A stretch of 64,000 nt of DNA from Psychrobacter immobilis (GTDB taxonomy: Bacteria > Pseudomonadota > Gammaproteobacteria > Pseudomonadales > Moraxellaceae). A program made the translations under genes and the position numbers. The notes under the pieces are model-generated. The model did no database searches, had not been told where the DNA came from, and worked only from the letters and a program-made list of their open reading frames with translations. The DNA lies in NCBI GenBank assembly GCA_904846145.1, contig CAJGZL010000001.1:1488001-1552000 (forward strand), in the 5' to 3' direction. Positions 46,829 to 56,851 of the stretch are shown one piece after another (positions within the stretch are counted from its first letter, which is position 1; every line of letters begins with the position of its first letter).

Positions 46829-48943
46829 ATGTCAATGTTCAATACTATCACCCGTGAATTTCAGTATGGCAATCAACAAGTCATCATTGAGACTGGCCGC
46901 GTAGCCCGTCAAGCCAACTCTATCATGGTACATATGGGCGGCGTCACTGTCCTAGTCGCTGCAGTGGTCAAGTCTGAGGCCAAATCAGGTCAAAACTTCT
47001 TTCCACTAACGGTTAACTATCAAGAAAAAATGTATGCCGCTGGTAAGATTCCAGGCGCTTATGGCAAACGTGAAGGCCGTGCGAGCGAAAATGAAACTTT
47101 AACTTCACGCTTAATTGACCGTCCAATCCGTCCGTTATTCCCTGAAGGTTATGTTAACGAAGTCCAAATTACGGCTACTGTCGTATCTTCTGACAAAACT
47201 CAATCAGCTGATATCGCAGCGTTAATCGGTGCTTCAGCTGCTCTAGCTATCTCTGATGCGCCATTCAATGGCCCAGTTGCCGCAGCGCGTGTCGGCTTTA
47301 TCAATGGCGAATATGTACTGAACCCAACGATTGAGCAGCTTAAAACAAGCGATCTTGATTTAGTCGTTGCTGGTACCAAATCCGCAGTACTGATGGTTGA
47401 ATCAGAAGCGGCAGAGCTATCAGAAGATCAAATGTTAGGTGCGGTACTATACGGTCATGAGCAACAGCAAATCGTCATCGATAATATTGCCTCTATGGCA
47501 GCAGAAATCGGCACGGCCAAGCAACAGTTCGAAGCGCCAAAGCATGATGAAGCTTTAGAAAAAGGTATGAAAGAGCAGTTCGGCGAGCAAGTCGCTGACG
47601 CTTATAGCATTAAAGATAAGCAAGATCGCTATACGAAGCTTGATGAAATCAAAGATGCCGCTATCGCAGCACTAGCAGGCGATGCTGAGTCTGATGGCTA
47701 CAGCAACAATGTCTCTGAGCTAAAAGACATCTATAACGATCTTAAGTATCGTACGGTTCGTGATAGCATCCTATCTGGTAAGCCACGTATCGATGGTCGA
47801 GATCTAGATACGGTACGTGCGCTTGATGTGCAAGTCGGTGTACTGCCATTCACGCACGGTTCAGCGCTATTCACTCGCGGTGAAACGCAGGCATTGGTAA
47901 CGACGACTCTAGGTAACAGTCGTGACGTCAATATGATCGACTCATTAGCGGGTACTATCCGTGACCATTTCATGCTGCATTATAACTTCCCGCATTTCTC
48001 AGTCGGTGAGACAGGTCGTGAAGGTATTCCAAAACGTCGTGAAATCGGTCATGGCCGCCTAGCGCGCCGTGGTGTCCAAGCGATGCTACCTGATAGTGAT
48101 CGCTTCCCATACGTCATCCGTGTGGTATCTGAGATCACTGAATCAAACGGTTCATCGTCTATGGCGTCTGTATGTGGTGCAAGTCTAGCGTTAATGGATG
48201 CTGGTGTACCAATCAAAGCACCAGTTGCTGGTATCGCGATGGGTCTAGTCAAAGAAGGCGAACGCTTCGCAGTCTTGTCTGACATCTTAGGTGATGAAGA
48301 TCATCTTGGCGATATGGATTTTAAAGTTGCTGGTTCTAAAGACGGTATCACAGCATTACAGATGGATATCAAAATCGAAGGTATCACTCCTGATATCATG
48401 GAGCAAGCGCTCAAGCAAGCTCACGCAGGTCGTATTCATATCTTGGACGCGATGAATAAAGTATTGCCAGAGAGCCGTACTGAAATCAACGCTCATGCAC
48501 CTAACTATGCGGTCATCGAAATTAACCCTGATAAAATCCGCGACGTCATCGGTAAAGGTGGCGCGATGATTCGTCAGCTAACTGAAGAGACTGGTGCGGT
48601 TATCGATATCGATGATGGCGGTACTATCCGTATCTTTGGTGAGAATAAAGCGGCAACTAAAGCCGCTATCGGCAAAATCGAAGCATTAACGGCTGAAGTT
48701 GAAGTAGGCAAAACTTACGCAGGTACAGTCGCACGTATCGTTGACTTTGGTGCATTTGTAAACGTCCTACCGAACACTGATGGCCTCGTGCATATCTCAC
48801 AAATCGCAGATGAGCGCGTAGAGAATGTCTCTGACTATCTAAAAGAAGGTCAGACTGTTAATGTACTAGTACAAGACGTTGATAACCGTGGTCGCATTAA
48901 GTTGACTATGAAAGGCGTTGAGCAAACGCAAGCTGCTGAATAA
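46829..48943 (+). CDS. pnp: Polyribonucleotide nucleotidyltransferase (PNPase)
   Basis: PNPase is a phosphorolytic 3'-5' exoribonuclease and degradosome component. The 704-aa protein has two RNase PH domains (first with [46 protein letters not shown]; second with [17 protein letters not shown] and [14 protein letters not shown]), a KH domain ([25 protein letters not shown], about 570-595) and a C-terminal S1 domain ([35 protein letters not shown]). AGGAAAAATTTT precedes the ATG. Terminator follows. Confidence 0.97.
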   Translation: MSMFNTITREFQYGNQQVIIETGRVARQANSIMVHMGGVTVLVAAVVKSEAKSGQNFFPLTVNYQEKMYAAGKIPGAYGKREGRASENETLTSRLIDRPIRPLFPEGYVNEVQITATVVSSDKTQSADIAALIGASAALAISDAPFNGPVAAARVGFINGEYVLNPTIEQLKTSDLDLVVAGTKSAVLMVESEAAELSEDQMLGAVLYGHEQQQIVIDNIASMAAEIGTAKQQFEAPKHDEALEKGMKEQFGEQVADAYSIKDKQDRYTKLDEIKDAAIAALAGDAESDGYSNNVSELKDIYNDLKYRTVRDSILSGKPRIDGRDLDTVRALDVQVGVLPFTHGSALFTRGETQALVTTTLGNSRDVNMIDSLAGTIRDHFMLHYNFPHFSVGETGREGIPKRREIGHGRLARRGVQAMLPDSDRFPYVIRVVSEITESNGSSSMASVCGASLALMDAGVPIKAPVAGIAMGLVKEGERFAVLSDILGDEDHLGDMDFKVAGSKDGITALQMDIKIEGITPDIMEQALKQAHAGRIHILDAMNKVLPESRTEINAHAPNYAVIEINPDKIRDVIGKGGAMIRQLTEETGAVIDIDDGGTIRIFGENKAATKAAIGKIEALTAEVEVGKTYAGTVARIVDFGAFVNVLPNTDGLVHISQIADERVENVSDYLKEGQTVNVLVQDVDNRGRIKLTMKGVEQTQAAE

Positions 48944-48962
48944 ATAGTTTAGTTTAAATTAG

Positions 48963-49000
48963 AAAAACCGCTCTAGCTTTTGGTTAGGGCGGTTTTTTTG
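48963..49000 (+). terminator. Terminator after pnp
   Basis: AAAAACCGCTCTA pairs with TAGGGCGGTTTTT (one G:T pair) around a short loop, followed by T. Confidence 0.87.
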
Positions 49001-49175
49001 TGGTTCTTAGTTATTTAAAGCTGATTTGGTCAGCGCAGTTTCCTTTGTTGTAATATTTAATTAATATATAAACTGAAATACTTAAAAGTCAGAAATTGTT
49101 CTATAAAAATTAAAATGAACTTTATTATAGCTAATATATTATTAACTAATTTTTAGCTTTTTTATTGAGGGTTAT

Positions 49176-50168
49176 ATGGCAAATAAAAATATAATTAGAG
49201 CAACTAGTATTGGCTTTATAAGCTTAGTGTTCAGTGCGACTGCAGCAGCAGAGTTAAAGCCATTTTATGAAGAGTCCAACGATGAATGGAATTGTGGTTA
49301 TAAAAACAACACAGGCGAAATTATTGTACCTATTAAGGAATATGAAGATTGCGGTGAGTTTTCTGATGGCTTAGCTTACGTTGGAAAGATAGAAAGGCCA
49401 CTTGTAGAGAATGAGAATGGTGGTTACAAACATCTCCAAGGTTTTATTGATCAAACAGGTAGGTTAGTTATACCTATTGAGCATGAAGCAGTTGAAGGTG
49501 TTTTGAGTACTTATTATAAGAATTTTAGTGAAGGTTTAGTGGCTGTTTATCGTAATGGTAAGTACGGATATATGAATAAGCAACGTGAACTTATGGTGCC
49601 TTACCAGTATCAAGACGCAAATGAGTTTAAAGATGGACTAGCTATAGTAATTAAAAACGATAAATATGGTGCTATTGACCAATTAGGTAATAATATCATT
49701 CCACTTAAATTTAACTATCTTAGTTCCTATTCAGATGGGCTTGCTCAATATACTGAAAATAATCATTGGAATGACGGCTATAGTTATGGGTATGTCAACA
49801 AAAAAGGAGAAATCTCAATAAAAGCAAAGTGGGACGATGCTTGCAGATTTTCTGAGGGACTAGCTGCTGTTCGTGTAGGTGATTATGAAACTGGAAAATG
49901 GGGAATTATTAATAAAACTGGTAACTATGTTGTCAAACCTGAGTATGATACGGCTGCAATTCAAACTTATACGGATGCTTATTTTTTAGATGATTGTTAC
50001 TATAAACAAAGCGTAATGAATATGTATAAATATACAGACGCTAGCAATCCATATGAAAGTAGTATCACACGTTATACTCTTAATCGCGAAGGTAAAGTAA
50101 TTAGTAAAAAGTTCTACAGCAACTGGGATACCATTGTTGAGGAGTTTATTGAAAATAACGGTTTGTAA
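49176..50168 (+). CDS. Exported WG-repeat protein
   Basis: A 330-aa protein with an N-terminal signal peptide (to about residue 25, SATAAA) followed by at least five WG-type beta repeats of 35-45 residues: WNCGYKNNTGEIIVPIKEYEDCGEFSDGLAYV, LQGFIDQTGRLVIPIEH, YGYMNKQRELMVPYQYQDANEFKDGLAIV, YGAIDQLGNNIIPLKFNYLSSYSDGLAQY, and WGIINKTGNYVVKPEYD. WG repeats form beta-propeller or solenoid-like scaffolds; their function is mostly unknown. Base composition is notably AT-rich compared with pnp. The neighbours downstream are also envelope proteins. Confidence 0.85.
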   Translation: MANKNIIRATSIGFISLVFSATAAAELKPFYEESNDEWNCGYKNNTGEIIVPIKEYEDCGEFSDGLAYVGKIERPLVENENGGYKHLQGFIDQTGRLVIPIEHEAVEGVLSTYYKNFSEGLVAVYRNGKYGYMNKQRELMVPYQYQDANEFKDGLAIVIKNDKYGAIDQLGNNIIPLKFNYLSSYSDGLAQYTENNHWNDGYSYGYVNKKGEISIKAKWDDACRFSEGLAAVRVGDYETGKWGIINKTGNYVVKPEYDTAAIQTYTDAYFLDDCYYKQSVMNMYKYTDASNPYESSITRYTLNREGKVISKKFYSNWDTIVEEFIENNGL

Positions 50169-50264
50169 ATCAACCTACGAGCTAGCGCATCTAGGTCTTT
50201 TGTTCACTTATTCTTTGATATTGCACTTTGTATGTTGATCTAAGTTATTAATTAGGAAATTGAA

Positions 50265-50954
50265 ATGTATAAGAGATTTATTTTACTAACTACGGCATCT
50301 ATATTATTTACTGTAGGTTGTTCTCCTGCGCCTGAAGAAGTTGCTGAACCTGTTATAGTAGATAATACTCAAACAGAGCCACAGCCAGTAATAGAGTCAC
50401 AACCAGTAGTTCCTGTTGAACCTGTAGATTATAGCCACGTATCGTACGACATAACAGGAAAAGGATATCCTGGAACTTATGTTAAATGGGGTAAAACTTG
50501 GATAGATGATATTAATAGAATGATGCCTCTAGCTGTTCAGCGCGTTGCATCTAATCCAAGTTGTGACTCACCAGAAATAGCAGACTTATCTGATAATCGA
50601 AGCACACCGCAGCAAGAAGCTATATTTTATATAGATTGCACAAATGGTCAAAGATTTTATATAAGTCAAAATGAGCTTAATGATACCAATGAAATCGTAG
50701 CTGAAAGTGATGTGTTGATTGGTGAGCCTACACAATATATTAAACCTTGCCAAGATATGGTAAAAGCGCAGCTTAATTACCCAAGTGCTTTTGATGAGAA
50801 TATGGGTACAAAGGCATACAAAGGTACAAGCGGTAACATAGTGGTAGAAATGCCTTTTACAGCTAAAAATGCTTTAGGCAATGAATTACCTCAAGCTGCT
50901 AGATGTGTATTTGGAACGAATGATGAAAATGAAGCAGTTATAATGGATAGATAA
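50265..50954 (+). CDS. Hypothetical lipoprotein with Pro/Glu/Val-rich linker
   Basis: A 229-aa predicted lipoprotein: signal peptide with lipobox FTVGC (Cys19), then a Pro/Glu/Val/Gln-rich tether (about 22-56) that would lift the domain from the membrane. The C-terminal domain (about 85-229) includes several cysteines (NPSCDSPEIADL, YIDCTNGQRFYIS, KPCQDMVKAQLNYPSAFD) and ends VVEMPFTAKNALGNELPQAARCVF, a pattern I associate with small phage- or lipoprotein-type domains, but I do not assign a family. AGGAAATTGAA precedes the ATG. AT-rich like its neighbours. Confidence 0.72.
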   Translation: MYKRFILLTTASILFTVGCSPAPEEVAEPVIVDNTQTEPQPVIESQPVVPVEPVDYSHVSYDITGKGYPGTYVKWGKTWIDDINRMMPLAVQRVASNPSCDSPEIADLSDNRSTPQQEAIFYIDCTNGQRFYISQNELNDTNEIVAESDVLIGEPTQYIKPCQDMVKAQLNYPSAFDENMGTKAYKGTSGNIVVEMPFTAKNALGNELPQAARCVFGTNDENEAVIMDR

Positions 50955-50960
50955 AAACAA

Positions 50961-50993
50961 TAAGCCTTAATCGTTTCTGAAAAAGGCTTTTAA
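50961..50993. terminator. Candidate bidirectional terminator
   Basis: TAAGCCTT and AAGGCTTTTA can pair around a 14-nt loop between convergent genes. The stem is only 7-8 bp, so this is tentative. Confidence 0.45.
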
Positions 50994-51040
50994 CTTAAGC
51001 TTGCTTTTTCTCATGGTATCTATAAGTTAAGTTATTAGCA

Positions 51041-51466
51041 TTAATCAAATGTCTTATGGTAAATATCTCCACACTTATGACACATCCATTGATTTTTCCA
51101 AAAATTATACTTTTCTGGGAATTCATTTTTATTATAACTTAACACATTTCTCATGAGGTAGATTGCAAATCCTATCAGGGCAATGCCTAAAAGCTTAAAA
51201 ACCCATCCTCCAGCTAACATGAAAATGCCTATGACAATCATAATGATGAAAGCCCCAATACCTTGCTTTACAGGCGGTGCAGCTTTACTTGCAAGTGTGG
51301 AGCGAGATGTTCCGCTTGTAGTAGTATGAGCAGCTCCACCACCTATACCTCCCCTCGCAATACCACCACCAGCTGTACGACTAGTCGTATTAATTGTTTG
51401 AGTTCCACCTTCATACACAACTTCTAGACGTTGGCAATTATCTGAGCCACATTTTGGACAATTCAT
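51041..51466 (-). CDS. Zinc-ribbon membrane protein, unknown function
   Basis: A 141-aa protein with an N-terminal zinc ribbon half (MNCPKCGSDNC), a Gly/Thr/Ser-rich middle (SRTAGGGIARGGIGGG), two adjacent hydrophobic helices (about 70-88 and 90-108) and a C-terminal CHKCGDIYHKTF that can supply the second pair of zinc ligands. The cysteines at the two ends flanking a membrane hairpin suggest the termini meet in the cytosol. I do not recognise a named family. Confidence 0.72.
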   Translation of the reverse strand: MNCPKCGSDNCQRLEVVYEGGTQTINTTSRTAGGGIARGGIGGGAAHTTTSGTSRSTLASKAAPPVKQGIGAFIIMIVIGIFMLAGGWVFKLLGIALIGFAIYLMRNVLSYNKNEFPEKYNFWKNQWMCHKCGDIYHKTFD

Positions 51467-51626
51467 TATGAAAATTCCCTACTATTCGTTAATTCGTAAA
51501 ATAAGATAAATTTTACAAGAAAAAACTAATATTCATAATTGCGCAACGTATAATCCAATTCAGTATTTTATAATCCGTAATTGTTATTAGAATGATAAAG
51601 TTAAAAATTTGACAATATCAAATTTC

Positions 51627-52352
51627 TTACTTAACCAACTCAATTACTCCTTTGGCTACCATCTCTATACGTTGCTCACCGCCCGCTATTGGCGCAGGCT
51701 CACTGGCAGCGGTAGATTCCATTGCCGCATAACTGGCATCGCCATAATAAGGCTGTGCTGGCATATTTGTATTACTATCAATCGCTAATGTCACTAGCTT
51801 AAAATCCTTTGCGCCCCATGACTCTTTAGCGACCTCAGCGCGCTGTTTAAAGCTCTCGGTCACTTGGGTGATCATCTCGTTTTCAACCTTTTGGCGCTGG
51901 CTATCAGAGACCTTAAAATCAATGCTGGCTACTTGCAATCCTGACTCTTGTAGCGCACCGATCAATTCACCTGCCGCCGCAAAATTATTACTGATCAGCC
52001 TAAGCTCGCTACGCATTGACCAGGATTGATTTTTTTGAGTTTTGTAGTCGTAGTTTGGATTAGTATTTTGGCTAGCAGTGGCGAGTTTGACATCAGGATA
52101 GGCTTTAGCTTTTTCTAAAGCGGTTTTGATTATAGGATTAATTTGAGTGGTTAAACTTTTTGGATTGGATGCTGTTTTTTCTACAAACAGTAACGCTTCC
52201 ATCTCGTCGTTATCGATTCTTTGCACGGCACTGGCTTCTAGATCAATACGATTATAAACTTGGTCTTGACCATCAGTGTTGATTGGCGCATTACAAGATA
52301 TCAGCGTAAAAGTGCCAATGACTATTAATATGGATTTATAAAGTGATGTCAT
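51627..52352 (-). CDS. SIMPL-domain (DUF541) lipoprotein
   Basis: A 241-aa predicted periplasmic lipoprotein with lipobox TLISC (Cys20). The body shows the SIMPL/DUF541 pattern: IDLEASAVQRIDNDEMEALLFVEKTASNPKSLTTQINPIIKTALEKAKAYPDVKLATASQNTNPNYDYKTQKNQSWSMRSELRLISNNF, then IGALQESGLQVASIDFKVSDSQRQKVENEMITQVTESFKQRAEVAKESWGAKDFKLVTLAI. SIMPL proteins (for example E. coli YggE) are implicated in oxidative-stress tolerance, but their biochemical role is unclear. It is a single gene, convergent with none, upstream of rluF's terminus. Confidence 0.86.
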   Translation of the reverse strand: MTSLYKSILIVIGTFTLISCNAPINTDGQDQVYNRIDLEASAVQRIDNDEMEALLFVEKTASNPKSLTTQINPIIKTALEKAKAYPDVKLATASQNTNPNYDYKTQKNQSWSMRSELRLISNNFAAAGELIGALQESGLQVASIDFKVSDSQRQKVENEMITQVTESFKQRAEVAKESWGAKDFKLVTLAIDSNTNMPAQPYYGDASYAAMESTAASEPAPIAGGEQRIEMVAKGVIELVK

Positions 52353-52474
52353 ATTTTTACCTACTTTGTATTTGCTAACAAAGAAATATATGAAAATAAT
52401 TTTAAAAGGATTGTGTCAAAGTGTAGATCATCAAGCGAACTAATTACTTAACCATTCTTTATCAACAATTATCG

Positions 52475-53467
52475 CTACCGCTTAGATCCTCGACCTCTTG
52501 CAGGACGCTTACCATTGGTAGCAGGTCTGCCTTTACCGCCAGATTTCTTACCATCATTAAAAGGACGCTTATCTCTGCCTTTAGAACCTGCTGGTTTACT
52601 AGCACCATCCTTGGAGTGTTTAGCGTTGCCTTTTGCTGCACCCTTTGAGTTTGCAGGTGATTTTGATGCGTTATTGCTATTATTATTAGAGCGAGATTTT
52701 TTTCGTGGTGTATTACTAGATTTCTTACCCGAATGACTGTCTTGTGAAGAAGAGTCTTCTATAGATTTAAGTAAAGTTGTTAACTCTTTTTCGGTCAAAT
52801 CGCGCCAATCGCCAACAGGAGTCCCTTTCAGACTGACATTCATAATCCGCGTACGCTCAAGCTTGACGACTTCATAGCCAAAATGCTCACACATACGGCG
52901 GATTTGACGGTTTAAACCTTGTACTAGCGTAATATTAAACACAGTAGGCGCGATCTTAGTCACAGGGCACTTTTTGGTTATCTTGCCTAGCATTGGCACG
53001 CCACCAGCCAAACCTTCAATAAAACTATCGGTTATTGGCTTATTCACCGTCACTAGATATTCTTTTTCATGGTTATTACCAGCGCGCAATACCTTATTGA
53101 CTAAATCACCATTACTAGTCAAAAAGATTAAACCTTGCGAGTCTTTATCCAAACGGCCAATCGGGAAAATACGTGTGCTATGTCGTACGAAATCAACGAT
53201 GTTATCTTTCTCAGAACTTTCAGTGGTACTGACAATGCCCACTGGCTTATTCAATACGATAAACACAAAATCATCGGGCTCTCGCGGCTCAATGAGCTGG
53301 CCGTTAACCTTTACCGTATCGCCAGAGACCACTTGATCGCCTACTTGAGCACGCTTGCCATTGACGTAGACGTTACCTTGTTCAACGAAGCGGTCGGCAT
53401 CTCGCCTGGAGCAAATACCACTTTCGCTGATGTATTTATTTAAACGAGTCGAGGATTGGTTAAACAT
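52475..53467 (-). CDS. rluF: 23S rRNA pseudouridine-2604 synthase RluF-type
   Basis: RluF modifies U2604 (and in E. coli also U2605) of 23S rRNA. The 330-aa protein has an N-terminal S4 RNA-binding domain ([33 protein letters not shown]), the catalytic motif [27 protein letters not shown] with its Asp nucleophile, and [30 protein letters not shown]. Unlike RluB/RluE it follows RluF most closely. After the catalytic domain (about 235) comes a basic Ser/Lys/Gly/Arg-rich low-complexity tail of some 95 residues, longer than in E. coli. Assignment to RluF rather than RluB rests on recall of the family. Confidence 0.88.
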   Translation of the reverse strand: MFNQSSTRLNKYISESGICSRRDADRFVEQGNVYVNGKRAQVGDQVVSGDTVKVNGQLIEPREPDDFVFIVLNKPVGIVSTTESSEKDNIVDFVRHSTRIFPIGRLDKDSQGLIFLTSNGDLVNKVLRAGNNHEKEYLVTVNKPITDSFIEGLAGGVPMLGKITKKCPVTKIAPTVFNITLVQGLNRQIRRMCEHFGYEVVKLERTRIMNVSLKGTPVGDWRDLTEKELTTLLKSIEDSSSQDSHSGKKSSNTPRKKSRSNNNSNNASKSPANSKGAAKGNAKHSKDGASKPAGSKGRDKRPFNDGKKSGGKGRPATNGKRPARGRGSKR

Positions 53468-53645
53468 AAAACCCCTTTTTTGCTAAAAAGCCTAAATTGA
53501 ATGGAGTATTAACAATAAGATAGCCCACATTATATAGGAAATTCAGTGCCCATTTTAGGAGTGATGGTCAAAACCTAGAATTTCCTTAGAACAGTGCAAA
53601 TAGAAATACTGGTGCGATTATTGATTGACAAACTCTAACTTTTAC

Positions 53646-54965
53646 CTATAAAAATAACAGCCCTAAACCAATCACCACGCCACTGACAATCAATACAATG
53701 ACACAAAATCCCATGATGTCTTTAGCTTTAAGGCCAGCAATTGCTAGCGCTGGTAATGCCCAGAACGGCTGAATCATGTTTGTCCAAGCATCTCCCCATG
53801 CGACAGCCATAGCAACTCTCGCAGGATCACTACCAAGCACTTCTGCAGCTTCTAACATGATCGGTGCTTGTACAGCCCACTGCCCACCACCTGAAGGAAC
53901 AAAAAAGTTAACTAGTCCTGCACTTAAGAAAGCAAAAAGTGGCAGTGTGTCCACTGTTGAAGCGTTAACAAACGCGTCTGACATCACTCCTGCCAAACCA
54001 GATGCCGTCATCATACCCATAATGCCTGCATAAAATGGAAACTGAACGATAATGGCTCCTGCTCCTTTGACCGCTTCCTGAACAGCAATAAGATACTTGC
54101 GAGGCGTTCCATGGAACATAATTCCAAGAAATAAAAACATAAAGTTAACTAAGTCTAAGGTTAAGGCAAATCCATTTTGTGCAAAATAATAAACAATGAA
54201 AGCAATTCCCATTACACCGATTACCATGGATAAAATCCAGCTATTTTCCAAACGTTCTGCTGGACTCATAGCTGACTTTTCAGGAAGCTCCTCAACGATT
54301 GGGTCAACTAGAAGCTTCGGATCGACGGTCACGGTATCTTCTTTTTTTGGCATCATAAAACGGTTTAATAAAGGAACAATAATCACCAAACTTACGACAA
54401 TGATCAAGTTGTAACTAGCAAAAATAGTCGCACTCGTTGGAATAATACCGATTTTGTCAGCGAATGGATGCCCTTCTGTTGCAATTGACAGCGGAATCGA
54501 TCCAGAAAATCCAGCATGCCAAATAATAAACCCAGAATATGCACTGGCAATCAGTAGACGATAATCAACGTGCTCAACACGCTTCGCTAATTCTTTTGCG
54601 AACAACGCACCAATAACTAATCCAAACCCCCAGTTAATCCAGCTTGCTGCAAGTGATACTAAGGTTACCCAAATAATCGCACTACCTGGCGAGCTTGCAA
54701 AACTCGCCAATTTCCCTAAGCCTTTTTTGAATATCGGACTGCTTGCCAATACGAAACCAGTGACAAGCACTAGCACCATTTGCATTGAGAAAGCGAGTAA
54801 TGCCCAAAACCCTTCACCCCAAAAAGCTACCATCTGTAAAGGTGAGGAGTCGGTTAAGCCTAAGCCTAGACCGAAAATCACGACGGTTAAGATGATAACG
54901 AATAAAAATGGATCTGGTAAATACTTTTCCATCAAACTGTTCGAAAAATGTGTGATTCCCTTCAT
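53646..54965 (-). CDS. atoE: Short-chain fatty acid transporter, AtoE family
   Basis: A 439-aa inner-membrane carrier of the AtoE family (acetoacetate/short-chain fatty acid uptake), with about 11 hydrophobic helices. Motifs include YLPDPFLFVIILTVV, SWINWGFGLVIGALFAKELAKR, WHAGFSGSIPLSIAT, FVPSGGGQWAVQAPIM and AWGDAWTNMIQPFWALPAL. Its codon use differs from neighbours: GGA is common for glycine where the housekeeping genes use GGT/GGC, and the SD AAGGGAG six bases before ATG 54965 is unusually strong. This suggests transfer, perhaps from a Firmicute. No atoA/atoD/atoB genes are adjacent, so the pathway partner is unknown. Confidence 0.86.
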   Translation of the reverse strand: MKGITHFSNSLMEKYLPDPFLFVIILTVVIFGLGLGLTDSSPLQMVAFWGEGFWALLAFSMQMVLVLVTGFVLASSPIFKKGLGKLASFASSPGSAIIWVTLVSLAASWINWGFGLVIGALFAKELAKRVEHVDYRLLIASAYSGFIIWHAGFSGSIPLSIATEGHPFADKIGIIPTSATIFASYNLIIVVSLVIIVPLLNRFMMPKKEDTVTVDPKLLVDPIVEELPEKSAMSPAERLENSWILSMVIGVMGIAFIVYYFAQNGFALTLDLVNFMFLFLGIMFHGTPRKYLIAVQEAVKGAGAIIVQFPFYAGIMGMMTASGLAGVMSDAFVNASTVDTLPLFAFLSAGLVNFFVPSGGGQWAVQAPIMLEAAEVLGSDPARVAMAVAWGDAWTNMIQPFWALPALAIAGLKAKDIMGFCVIVLIVSGVVIGLGLLFL

Positions 54966-55278
54966 TTCTTAACTCCCTTATGTCCAAATTTTTATTGAAT
55001 TTTCAATGCTACCTCATTCTGTCTTTTTATTCTTATCTATTCATTTGTAACTTGTTTTTTTAATGCTGTATTGACTGCTTAAATTATTTTTCTTCTTCAA
55101 GAGCACATAGGATAGGTATCGAAAAATCCTTCCAATCTTTAGAAAATGATTTGTGTATGAAAGTTATTTTCTGAAAATAAAAGCGGATCTAAGGTAAAAA
55201 TAAATAAACCCTCCTTACCCTCAGTTATTCAGCTAAAATCATTAATACTTAAAAAATTAGTAAAAATACGGTTATCTA
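54966..55278. other. Divergent intergenic region between atoE and glsA
   Basis: A 313-bp, very AT-rich region with both divergent promoters. Apart from the strong SD before atoE, I see no clear regulatory motif. Confidence 0.4.
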
Positions 55279-56205
55279 ATGAATATGCAACAGATACTTG
55301 ATGATATTGCCGCTCAGATGGCCAGTGAGACTGAACGTGGATACGTGGCAAACTACATTCCACAGCTCGCTCATATCGATCCCAATCAGTTCGGGATTAG
55401 CGTTGCGACACCTGATGGACAAGTCTATTCAGCGGGTGATGCCAGTACGCTTTTCTCTATTCAAAGTATCTCCAAAGTATTTACTTTGACCATCGCCCTT
55501 GGCAAGTTAGGCAATGCGCTCTGGAACCATGTCGGCCGTGAGCCATCGGGTGACCCCTTTAATTCAATTACCATATTAGAATATGAATCAGGTATGCCAC
55601 GTAATCCACTAATTAATGCTGGCGCAATTGCGGTAGTCGACGCCATTATGATGGGGCATCAACCCAAAGAGATATTGGCTGAGATTCTACAGTTCGTGCA
55701 TTTTATCGCTGATGATGACTCAATCCGTTTCGATGATAAAGTGGCAGCATCCGAGATGGAGCACAAAGATCGTAACGCATCACTAGCCCATTTTATGAAG
55801 TCTTTTGGTCATATCAAGCATGACGTAGATAAGGTCTTAGGGATTTATTTTCATCAATGTTCGATTGCGATGAGTTGCCAGCAGCTAGCTTGTGCAGGTA
55901 GATTTTTGATGTCTAATGGTGTCAATCAACATACTGGAGTGAGAGTGATTAACCCACAGCGCTCCAAACGGATTAACTCGCTGATGATGATGTGCGGTCA
56001 CTACGATGGCTCTGGTGAGTTTGCTTATCGTGTCGGCTTGCCGGGTAAAAGTGGGGTAGGTGGCGGCATCTTAACGATTGCGCCAGGCAAAGGCTCCATT
56101 GCGGTATGGTCGCCAGGGCTTGATCCAGTAGGAAACTCAAAGCTTGGACTAAAAGCATTAGAGATGCTGGTAGAAAAAACAGGCTGGTCTGTTTTTTCGG
56201 ATTAA
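55279..56205 (+). CDS. glsA: Glutaminase A
   Basis: GlsA hydrolyses glutamine to glutamate and ammonia with a serine-dependent beta-lactamase-like fold. The 308-aa protein has the SxxK motif S63-I-S-K66 within [41 protein letters not shown], and near the end [35 protein letters not shown], all diagnostic. It has no C-terminal STAS domain. It is divergent from atoE and has its own promoter region. Two closely spaced Met codons (1 and 3) make the exact start uncertain by two residues. Confidence 0.95.
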   Translation: MNMQQILDDIAAQMASETERGYVANYIPQLAHIDPNQFGISVATPDGQVYSAGDASTLFSIQSISKVFTLTIALGKLGNALWNHVGREPSGDPFNSITILEYESGMPRNPLINAGAIAVVDAIMMGHQPKEILAEILQFVHFIADDDSIRFDDKVAASEMEHKDRNASLAHFMKSFGHIKHDVDKVLGIYFHQCSIAMSCQQLACAGRFLMSNGVNQHTGVRVINPQRSKRINSLMMMCGHYDGSGEFAYRVGLPGKSGVGGGILTIAPGKGSIAVWSPGLDPVGNSKLGLKALEMLVEKTGWSVFSD

Positions 56206-56385
56206 AACCTTTGAATAATAATTTACCGAATAAAATATTATAATAATTTATTGGTTAGTTTAAATATGCTAGTTATGTGTTGCAAAGTGGGCTACAACTG
56301 CTACAGTAGAAATAGATAAGTAGCCTATTAATAGTGGTCTATTATAGAAGAAACTTTAATCTTATCCAGAGGAGTTTAAAGCGCA

Positions 56386-56670
56386 ATGAATAAACCTAAA
56401 CAAACATCTATTCATATTCGTTGTGATGATGATTTGGCAAACGAATTCAAGCGAGTGGTCGAGCAGAATGGATACACCAAGTCACTGGTCATGCGTGAGT
56501 TGATGCAAGATTATATTAATAATGCCAAAAATCCCAACTTGCCCGTCGAGCAGGACGTTATGAGACAAGTTATAAAAAAGGGCGATCCTGATAGAGTAGA
56601 GCCTTTAAAAAATATGACATCTGATGAACTATTAAAGCTAGCCATAAGAATGGCTGAAAAACATATATAA
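56386..56670 (+). CDS. Ribbon-helix-helix DNA-binding protein, possibly an orphan antitoxin
   Basis: A 94-aa protein whose N-terminal 45 residues (KQTSIHIRCDDDLANEFKRVVEQNGYTKSLVMRELMQDYI) follow the ribbon-helix-helix pattern of one strand and two helices found in CopG/RelB/ParD-type repressors and antitoxins. The C-terminal part is charged and may be a partner-binding region. No toxin-like ORF of suitable size lies directly next to it on either strand, so it may be a stand-alone regulator. GAGGAG lies about 12 bp before the ATG. Confidence 0.7.
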   Translation: MNKPKQTSIHIRCDDDLANEFKRVVEQNGYTKSLVMRELMQDYINNAKNPNLPVEQDVMRQVIKKGDPDRVEPLKNMTSDELLKLAIRMAEKHI

Positions 56671-56851
56671 CTTAGCTATCGAAACAGTATGGTTTAGCGA
56701 TACATATTCTATGTCAGTAAAACTCTTACCATTAATGGCAAGGATTAATTTTTTGCATTTTACGTCAGTACGGAATCAATCGTTTTTATTGGATATAGTA
56801 AAGTATATTTTATCTAGGGGTGATGAGCAGATATTGCAGCCATAATTAGTT

